Assembly: GCA_017469845.1 (NCBI GenBank)
Contig: JAFUFP010000013.1
Coordinates: 1 to 43,567 of the forward strand
Direction of reading: 5' to 3'
From: Bacteroidales bacterium
Lineage (GTDB): Bacteria > Bacteroidota > Bacteroidia > Bacteroidales > UBA932
DNA length: 43,567 nucleotides
Under the pieces are notes generated by a model. That model made no database searches, was not told the DNA's origin, and saw nothing but the letters and a program-made list of their open reading frames with translations. Within the stretch, counting starts at the first letter, position 1, and each line of letters starts with the position of its first letter. Position numbers and translations under genes: made by a program. Shown piece after piece: positions 38,837 to 43,567 of this stretch.

Positions 38837-40558
38837 ATGAGAATACCCATAGCACTTTTTGCAGCCGCATTGTTTTCCGGCCTTTTCCAGACTAATGCCA
38901 ACGCATCCGCCATCAATCAGGATGCTCAGCGAGACACTCTTTACGCCACCGTTACAGTACCTCTCATTGACGACACCCTTACTTCACATATCCTCACCCA
39001 GGTCAAAAAGGGAACCGCCTTGTCAGTCATCGATATAAATGCGGAGAAAAACTCCGGCGTACGTTTTCTGGTGAATGACGGGAAAAATGAAGGATGGATT
39101 TTCGGGAAATACCTCACGCCCTCGAAGGAGGAAGCTGAAAAGGTCCATGATTTCATGATGGAAAAGCATCGCGAAGTGCGGAATCCCTACAAGGGTGGAT
39201 TGGCCACGGATTGTGACTTTTCTCCCTATGAAAAGCCGCATTTTCCCGACAATGAGATGCCGAATCCATGCAACGCCCTTTATCTGAACATCTCCCCCTC
39301 CGGGCTCAAAAGAATCGACGACTTCATCGCCCTTGCCGACAGTACCCTCATCAATGCGTTCGTCATTGACATCAAAGACAACGAAGCCCCAGGGTTCAAA
39401 GCGGAGGCGATGAAAAAATTCTCCCCCACAAGCTATTCACGTGCCGGTTCAACCAAGGAGGAACTTTACCGCCAAGCTGTGGAAAAACTCCATGCAAAGG
39501 GTTATTACGTAATAGGCAGAATCACCTGCTTCAAGGACAACTACTTCGCGAAGGACCATCCGGAGACCTGCATGAGCAGCAAAGCGGACGGGAAGCCATA
39601 CCAGCACTCCAAATCCTATTGGCCAAGCCCGTACAGCCGCCTTGTATGGCAGTATAATGTCGAACTGGCCAAAGATGCCGTCAGGAAAATCGGTTTCGAT
39701 GAAATAAATTTCGACTATGTGCGCTTCCCTGACCGCCTGACGAAAATCGACGGCCTTCTCGACTTCAAGAATGCATACTCCGAAAGCAAAGTTGAAGTGA
39801 TACAGAGGTTCGTACGTTATGCCTGCGATGAACTTCATCGTTTGGGCGTCTATGTCTCGGTGGATGTATTCGGGGAAAGTTCCAATCCAGGCTACACAAC
39901 GGCGTACGGCCAATATTGGCCCGCAATATCCAACGTCGCCGATGCGATCTGCGCAATGCCGTATCCTGACCATTTCGCGGACAAGGCCTTCGGACTTACC
40001 CGTCCATGGAACCAACCCTACAGACTGATGAAGGCATGGGGAACACAGACAAAGGGCCAACAGGAAAAAGCGGCCACACCGGCAGTCGCGAGAACCTGGA
40101 TACAGGCTTATCACGTGATGCGCAGCGTCGATCAGGAAGGCATTCCCAATGATGCGAGCTACATCGAGAAACAGGTCCGCGGTCTTTTTGATGCCGGATT
40201 GACCGGCGGATACATGACATGGCTCTCTTCATGCAGTCTCAAGACATACCGGGCTCAGGCGGCGGCATACGATCTGGACTATCCTAGCCTTTCTCCGGTT
40301 GATGACGGGAAAACCTTCATCACCACCGATCCGAAGAAAGTCGCACAGCTGAAGAAGGAAACCGTGCGGAACAAAGAGGCCCTCAGAGAAGAGAAAGAGG
40401 CCATGAAGGTGGCCGCAAAAGCGGAGAAGGCCGAAAACAAGGCCGCAAAGGCTGAGGAGAAAGCATTGGCAGATCTTCAGAAAGACCTTGAGAAAGCGGA
40501 AGAGAAGGCCAGGAAGGAAGCGGAAAAGGCTGGAACGGAAACAGAGGGCGACGAATAA
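38837..40558 (+). CDS. Secreted putative glycoside hydrolase (DUF4015/GH13-like) with SH3-like domain
   Basis: 573 residues. A signal peptide (about 1-25) precedes a bacterial SH3-like domain (about 35-100; ends EGWIFGKYLTP) and a TIM-barrel domain of the DUF4015 type (about 140-470). The barrel has INAFVIDIKDNEA, a long loop with YYVIGRITCFKDNYFA and GFDEINFDYVRFP, where the acidic residues would be catalytic. The last ~70 residues are a highly charged Lys/Glu/Ala coiled coil. A cell-wall or polysaccharide substrate is plausible from the SH3 domain, but the activity is not established. Single-gene unit between two terminators. Confidence 0.82.
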   Translation: MRIPIALFAAALFSGLFQTNANASAINQDAQRDTLYATVTVPLIDDTLTSHILTQVKKGTALSVIDINAEKNSGVRFLVNDGKNEGWIFGKYLTPSKEEAEKVHDFMMEKHREVRNPYKGGLATDCDFSPYEKPHFPDNEMPNPCNALYLNISPSGLKRIDDFIALADSTLINAFVIDIKDNEAPGFKAEAMKKFSPTSYSRAGSTKEELYRQAVEKLHAKGYYVIGRITCFKDNYFAKDHPETCMSSKADGKPYQHSKSYWPSPYSRLVWQYNVELAKDAVRKIGFDEINFDYVRFPDRLTKIDGLLDFKNAYSESKVEVIQRFVRYACDELHRLGVYVSVDVFGESSNPGYTTAYGQYWPAISNVADAICAMPYPDHFADKAFGLTRPWNQPYRLMKAWGTQTKGQQEKAATPAVARTWIQAYHVMRSVDQEGIPNDASYIEKQVRGLFDAGLTGGYMTWLSSCSLKTYRAQAAAYDLDYPSLSPVDDGKTFITTDPKKVAQLKKETVRNKEALREEKEAMKVAAKAEKAENKAAKAEEKALADLQKDLEKAEEKARKEAEKAGTETEGDE

Positions 40559-40600
40559 AGGGGAGACCGCACATTCCCTGCCGACCCTCAAACGACTCAC

Positions 40601-40647
40601 AATCCGGAACACATGCAGGTGTGATTCCGGATTTTTCCATTTTTTTG
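40601..40647 (+). terminator. Terminator after the DUF4015-type gene
   Basis: AATCCGGAA (40601-40609) pairs with TTCCGGATT (40625-40633), with inner CACA/TGTG pairs, followed by TTTCCATTTTTTTG. Confidence 0.85.
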
Positions 40648-40701
40648 TGTTACATTTCGTGCACCCATGTGTTTATATTGACAGAAGACGTCCCGTAAGC
40701 C

Positions 40702-41220
40702 TTGCGAAAAGAACCCGACATACTGACATCAGCCTTTTCCTCCTTCAAGGAAAAGATGAGACGGAAAGCCGTCCGGATCCTCAATGATCCGGATGAAGCC
40801 GAGGATGTCCTCCAGGAAGCCTTCTACCGCCTTTGGGTAAAAAGATACCCGGTAAAAAACACGGCGGAAGCGGCTGCGCTCCTGGGCAAGACTGTAAGGA
40901 ACGAAAGTCTCAACCGCACCAGAAGGAAACGGTCCGAACGACTCGATGAAGACATCGGAGTTTCGGATGACGCTCAGGATGAAGAAACGCTGGAAAGGGA
41001 AAATCTCCTTGGAACCGTTGAGGAGATAATCGAAAAAGAACTGACACCTCTTCAGAAACTCATCCTCCAAAGAAAGGAATATGAGGGCGTTACCCTTGAG
41101 AAAATAGCGAAAGACCTCGGCATGGAATCAGCGGCAGTCAGGATGCAGCTTTCGAGGGCAAGGACAAAGATCAGAGAAATATACCGGAAGGGTCACCCGG
41201 ATGAATACGGAGATCATTGA
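40702..41220 (+). CDS. ECF-type RNA polymerase sigma factor
   Basis: 172 residues. Region 2 (about 8-75) has the core-binding pattern ILNDPDEAEDVLQEAFYRLW; region 4 (about 105-160) has LTPLQKLILQRKEYEGVTLEKIAKDLG and AAVRMQLSRARTKIRE, the -35-binding helix-turn-helix. The start is probably TTG 40702: an in-frame stop sits at 40696-40698, and the only nearby ATG (40756) would remove the first half of region 2.1. A weak start may keep the level low. It overlaps the next gene by 20 bases, and four genes in a row form the likely regulon core. Confidence 0.88.
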   Translation: MRKEPDILTSAFSSFKEKMRRKAVRILNDPDEAEDVLQEAFYRLWVKRYPVKNTAEAAALLGKTVRNESLNRTRRKRSERLDEDIGVSDDAQDEETLERENLLGTVEEIIEKELTPLQKLILQRKEYEGVTLEKIAKDLGMESAAVRMQLSRARTKIREIYRKGHPDEYGDH

Positions 41221-41695
41221 TACGGAAGATATGAATACACAAAACAATCATACGACGCAAAGAGAACGCTTCCTCGGAATGGCTGAGCGCTATTTCAACG
41301 CAGGGTTATCCGAGGAGGAAGAACTCCTGCTGAAATCTTTCATAACTCACGAGGGAAAGGACGATCCATCCTTCGATGAAATACGGGCTGTGATGGGTTT
41401 CTTCTCAGTCAAGAAAGAAAAATGGAGCAGCAGTTCTGAGTATCGGAGCCTCTCCGGCAGAAACGTTTTCACAATCGCAAGAATTGCCGCAGCGGCCGCA
41501 GCGGTTGCCGCCGTCATCTTCATCCTCCGACCCAAAAAAGAGGCTGCCATGGACTACATATCATATGCCGATGGAAGAAAGGTGACCGACACGGAGAAAG
41601 TGATGGAGAACATGGAAGAGATTCTCGGAGGAATTTTCTCGGAATCCTCTTCAGCGGATATAGACAGCATTCTAGATAATATATTGAATAAGTAA
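41201..41695 (+). CDS. Putative membrane anti-sigma factor
   Basis: 164 residues with one Ala-rich membrane helix (about 89-110, ARIAAAAAAVAAVIFIL). The N-terminal ~88 residues are cytoplasmic by charge and could bind the sigma factor; the C-terminal part is short, acidic and ends in a helix (SADIDSILDNILNK). No FecR or ZAS zinc motif (HxxxCxxC) is present. The assignment rests on position directly after the sigma gene (20-base overlap) and topology. ATG 41231, preceded by GGAAGAT, is a good alternative start that removes the overlap. Confidence 0.65.
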   Translation: MNTEIIDTEDMNTQNNHTTQRERFLGMAERYFNAGLSEEEELLLKSFITHEGKDDPSFDEIRAVMGFFSVKKEKWSSSSEYRSLSGRNVFTIARIAAAAAAVAAVIFILRPKKEAAMDYISYADGRKVTDTEKVMENMEEILGGIFSESSSADIDSILDNILNK

Positions 41696-41703
41696 CTGGC
41701 ACC

Positions 41704-42186
41704 ATGAGACGTACATTGATGATCGCACTCATCCTGTCTCTCCTCTCGATTCCGGAGATCATGGCCTCCGCCCAAGGGGGCCTGCATTCCGGATGGGTTT
41801 TCGAGAACGGAAGCAAGGTGGACAAACACAAACTGGAGACATCGGTGGTGAAAGGCGAAAGGCTGAAAGAATACAAACTCAACCTTTTCCACAGCATCAA
41901 GCTGTGCTGCACTCCCTCTGAATACAGGGAGATATCCCAATCAGTCATGGCGGATTCCAACAACGCTACCGACAAGGAACTGGAGATTTCCGGAGGAAAC
42001 GTGAAATACGCTCTCCTGAGATTCGAAGGGGAGAACGGTATCAACCGCTACCTCGCCATGCAGCTGACTTCACACAGCACCTATATCAAAGATGAAACGA
42101 CGGTGACGGACGCCTTCCTGATAGTCTATATGGAAGGAGAAGCGTCAATTCCGGAGTTGAGAGCATTATTCAGCAAGAAACAGTAA
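41704..42186 (+). CDS. Exported protein of the ECF sigma operon
   Basis: 160 residues with a signal peptide (about 1-23, ending IMASAQ). The mature part shows the pattern LETSVVKGERLKEYKLNLFHSI and ends VYMEGEASIPELRALF. I think it resembles a small exported family found next to ECF sigma genes in Bacteroidales (DUF6108-like), but this recall is tentative. No catalytic motif is visible. It lies 8 bases after the anti-sigma candidate and 14 before the next gene, so the four genes are one transcript. A role as sensor or as target of the envelope response is inferred. Confidence 0.65.
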   Translation: MRRTLMIALILSLLSIPEIMASAQGGLHSGWVFENGSKVDKHKLETSVVKGERLKEYKLNLFHSIKLCCTPSEYREISQSVMADSNNATDKELEISGGNVKYALLRFEGENGINRYLAMQLTSHSTYIKDETTVTDAFLIVYMEGEASIPELRALFSKKQ

Positions 42187-42200
42187 CAACAACGTACAAA

Positions 42201-43124
42201 ATGAAACGGACACTTCTTTCCATCGGCCTTCTTGCGGCAGGATTTGCCGCTTCGGCCCAGATTGCGGACACGGTAAAAGTCTACAGACCGGATTCGGTCA
42301 TCGTGATAAACAGCGAAGCACACCAGGGAATAACTATTTTAGGTAGCGAAAACAACCCGAATTTCCGGTACAATTCAGAAATAGACATCTCCAAGGATGC
42401 CAATATGAACATTTCCAGCATGGAGAACAGGATGGACTTCAGCGTCTCTGTTCCATTTTTGGACAAGATGAACAAAAAAGAGTCAGAATCAAGCAGCAAG
42501 GAGCAAACGCCACGGGCAGGCTCACAACTTGAGCTTGGCGGTACGGCCCTGATAGGTTTCCTGTACCCGATAAATGAGCCCTCAAATCTTGACTTCAGCC
42601 CATGGAAGAACAGCGAGGTTGGATTCCCATCAATCCTGAAGATGTCCTTCTACAATGCGGGAGGCGGACTGACCTTCAGCATATCGGGAGGATACAACAT
42701 AAAAAGGTTCAAGAGCAAGTCGGGCATCAGGTATATGGGAGAAAACGGGGACCTTGTACTTGGAAGCCTTCCCGAAAATGCCACCAAGACAAAATCGATG
42801 ATAACAATCGGCTCTTTCACACTTTCCCCCCTTATCAGCGTCAAGGACAAAAAAAGCGGCACCAGGATAACGGCCGGCCCTATGATCAATTTCAACAGGT
42901 CATACAACACCACGTCAAAATATCACCTTGACGGGAAAAAGCACAAGGAGCATGACGGAAAGGTAAACGTGGAACCCGTGACGGTAGATTTCTTTATGGG
43001 GGTGAGCATAGAGAATTTCCCTGACTTCTATGTCAAGTTCGCACCCGGGAACATACTTAAAACGGACGCTCTTCCGAAATTCTCCACATGGTCGATAGGA
43101 TTATGCTTAGACCTTGACTGGTAG
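42201..43124 (+). CDS. Putative outer-membrane beta-barrel protein of the ECF operon
   Basis: 307 residues with a signal peptide (about 1-19, ending ASAQ). The mature part alternates hydrophobic and polar residues in likely strands (GGGLTFSISGGYNI, ITIGSFTLSPLISVKD, TRITAGPMINFN) and ends in an aromatic residue (LCLDLDW), which is typical of outer-membrane barrels. The N-terminal ~100 residues are more polar and may be a periplasmic domain. No family recognised. It is the last gene of the sigma operon, followed by a terminator at 43163. Confidence 0.65.
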   Translation: MKRTLLSIGLLAAGFAASAQIADTVKVYRPDSVIVINSEAHQGITILGSENNPNFRYNSEIDISKDANMNISSMENRMDFSVSVPFLDKMNKKESESSSKEQTPRAGSQLELGGTALIGFLYPINEPSNLDFSPWKNSEVGFPSILKMSFYNAGGGLTFSISGGYNIKRFKSKSGIRYMGENGDLVLGSLPENATKTKSMITIGSFTLSPLISVKDKKSGTRITAGPMINFNRSYNTTSKYHLDGKKHKEHDGKVNVEPVTVDFFMGVSIENFPDFYVKFAPGNILKTDALPKFSTWSIGLCLDLDW

Positions 43125-43162
43125 CAAAAGGCGGAAAAGACGGAAAACACAATAAACACAAA

Positions 43163-43203
43163 GAGAGTGACCCAAAAGTACGGGTTGCCCTCTTATTTTA
43201 TTG
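43163..43203 (+). terminator. Terminator after the ECF sigma operon
   Basis: GAGAGTGACCC (43163-43173) pairs with GGGTTGCCCTC (43182-43192) with one mismatch and two G-T pairs, then TTATTTTATTG. Confidence 0.65.
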
Positions 43204-43240
43204 TCAAAAAGAAGAAAAATTATCTTTTAAGGCTGTGTGG

Positions 43241-43356
43241 ATTTGAGTGGATACAGGTGGAGTTCAAATCCTACTTGAGGACGAAAAATGTCACATTTTT
43301 TGTCACATTGAAACGAAAAAAGGCCCCACAGACACCTGTGAGGCCATTTGAGTGGA
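43241..43356. repeat. 11-bp direct repeat ending in the tRNA-Ala 3' end
   Basis: ATTTGAGTGGA occurs at 43241-43251 and again at 43346-43356. The second copy runs across the 3' end of tRNA-Ala (discriminator at 43353). The DNA between contains a tandem TGTCACATT pair (43290-43298 and 43302-43310) and the tRNA terminator. It could be a scar of past integration at the tRNA, but no integrase or element is present. Confidence 0.3.
43317..43345 (-). terminator. Terminator of the tRNA-Ile/tRNA-Ala unit
   Basis: On the minus strand GGCCTCACAG pairs with CTGTGGGGCC (positions 43345-43322, one G-T pair) around a GTGT loop, followed by TTTTTCGTTTC. It begins 8 bases after the tRNA-Ala 3' end. Confidence 0.8.
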
Positions 43357-43425
43357 GATAAAGAGATTCGAACTCTTGACCCCCTGCTTGCAAAGCAGGT
43401 GCTCTACCAACTGAGCTATACCCCC
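43353..43425 (-). tRNA. tRNA-Ala (anticodon TGC)
   Basis: 73 bases. Acceptor GGGGGTA (5' end 43425) pairs with TATCTCC using two G-T pairs; D arm GCTCAGTTGGTAGAGC; anticodon stem CCTGC/GCAGG with loop TTTGCAA (anticodon TGC); T arm AAGAGTTCGAATCTCTT; discriminator A. CCA is not encoded. It lies 7 bases after tRNA-Ile. Confidence 0.95.
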
Positions 43426-43432
43426 AAAGCAG

Positions 43433-43506
43433 TAGTCCCTGGCAGAGTTGAACTGCCGACCTCCACATTATCAGTGTGGCGCTCTAACCAACTGAGCTAA
43501 GAGACT
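43433..43506 (-). tRNA. tRNA-Ile (anticodon GAT)
   Basis: 74 bases. Acceptor AGTCTCT (5' end 43506) pairs with AGGGACT; D arm GCTCAGTTGGTTAGAGC; anticodon stem with loop CTGATAA (anticodon GAT); T arm GGCAGTTCAACTCTGCC; discriminator A. The Ile-Ala order is that of bacterial 16S-23S spacers. Upstream (43507-43567) there is no 16S 3' end in the window; a hairpin CAAGGCA/TGCCTTG lies at 43530-43548. Confidence 0.95.
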
Positions 43507-43567
43507 ATGTATAATAATGAAAGACAGTACAAGGCAAGCCCTGCCTTGATACACCGACTTGAGCGTC

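Noticed and set aside
43290..43310. Tandem TGTCACATT copies as a CRISPR or integron repeat
   Set aside because: Only two short copies with a 3-base gap; no spacers, cas genes or integrase.

Overview
The window looks like a chromosomal segment of a member of the Bacteroidota, most likely an uncultured gut-type Bacteroidales. The clearest sign is promoter style: at least ten intergenic regions carry the TAnnTTTG -7 element typical of this phylum, just before the likely start codon. Gene content agrees: an S16 protein with a long Ala/Lys/Glu tail, a FeoA-FeoB fusion, DUF4491, a hemerythrin/LuxR pair, an rSAM/lipoprotein pair and an FucI-like protein. I see no insertion sequence, prophage, CRISPR array or replication origin.

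Layout. 1-597 is the 3' end of a butyrate kinase gene. 864-6593 (minus) is a five-gene tripartite efflux operon: ATPase, two MacB-type permeases, membrane fusion protein, TolC-like protein. 6676-13314 is a set of short units: a DUF975 membrane protein, an exported protein, queH with a secreted EEP-fold hydrolase, an NhaC-family antiporter, a hemerythrin protein with a LuxR-type regulator, and DUF4491. A ROK kinase (minus) and feoAB (plus) diverge around 14.2-14.6 kb; the feoAB promoter is overlaid by a perfect 9+9 bp palindrome. An acyltransferase-3 gene, tRNA-Leu(GAG) and rpsP-rimM follow.

The most interesting region is 20.1-32.1 kb (minus). A tightly packed operon encodes a PlsC-like acyltransferase, a ketosynthase, an acyl carrier protein, a hotdog dehydratase-like protein, a hotdog thioesterase, an MMPL/RND transporter, a CrtI/retinol-saturase-like FAD oxidoreductase, a FabG-like ketoreductase, a LolA-like carrier, a GH20 hexosaminidase and a second DUF975 protein. 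This set resembles aryl-polyene/flexirubin loci, which make polyene acyl chains on carrier protein and export them to the outer membrane. The ammonia-lyase, ligase, chain-length factor and methyltransferase of those loci are not in the window. The product is therefore unknown and may be a non-aryl polyene or an unusual outer-membrane lipid.

32.4-37.9 kb holds a GpsA-like dehydrogenase, a lipid-linked-sugar flippase, an FucI-like protein and a lipoprotein/radical SAM-SPASM pair of unknown function. 38.1-43.1 kb holds an unknown lipoprotein, a secreted DUF4015-type putative glycoside hydrolase with an SH3-like domain, and a four-gene ECF sigma operon (sigma factor, membrane anti-sigma candidate, exported protein, outer-membrane-type protein). 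The window ends in tRNA-Ala(TGC) and tRNA-Ile(GAT) on the minus strand, followed by a terminator and not by a 23S rRNA gene.
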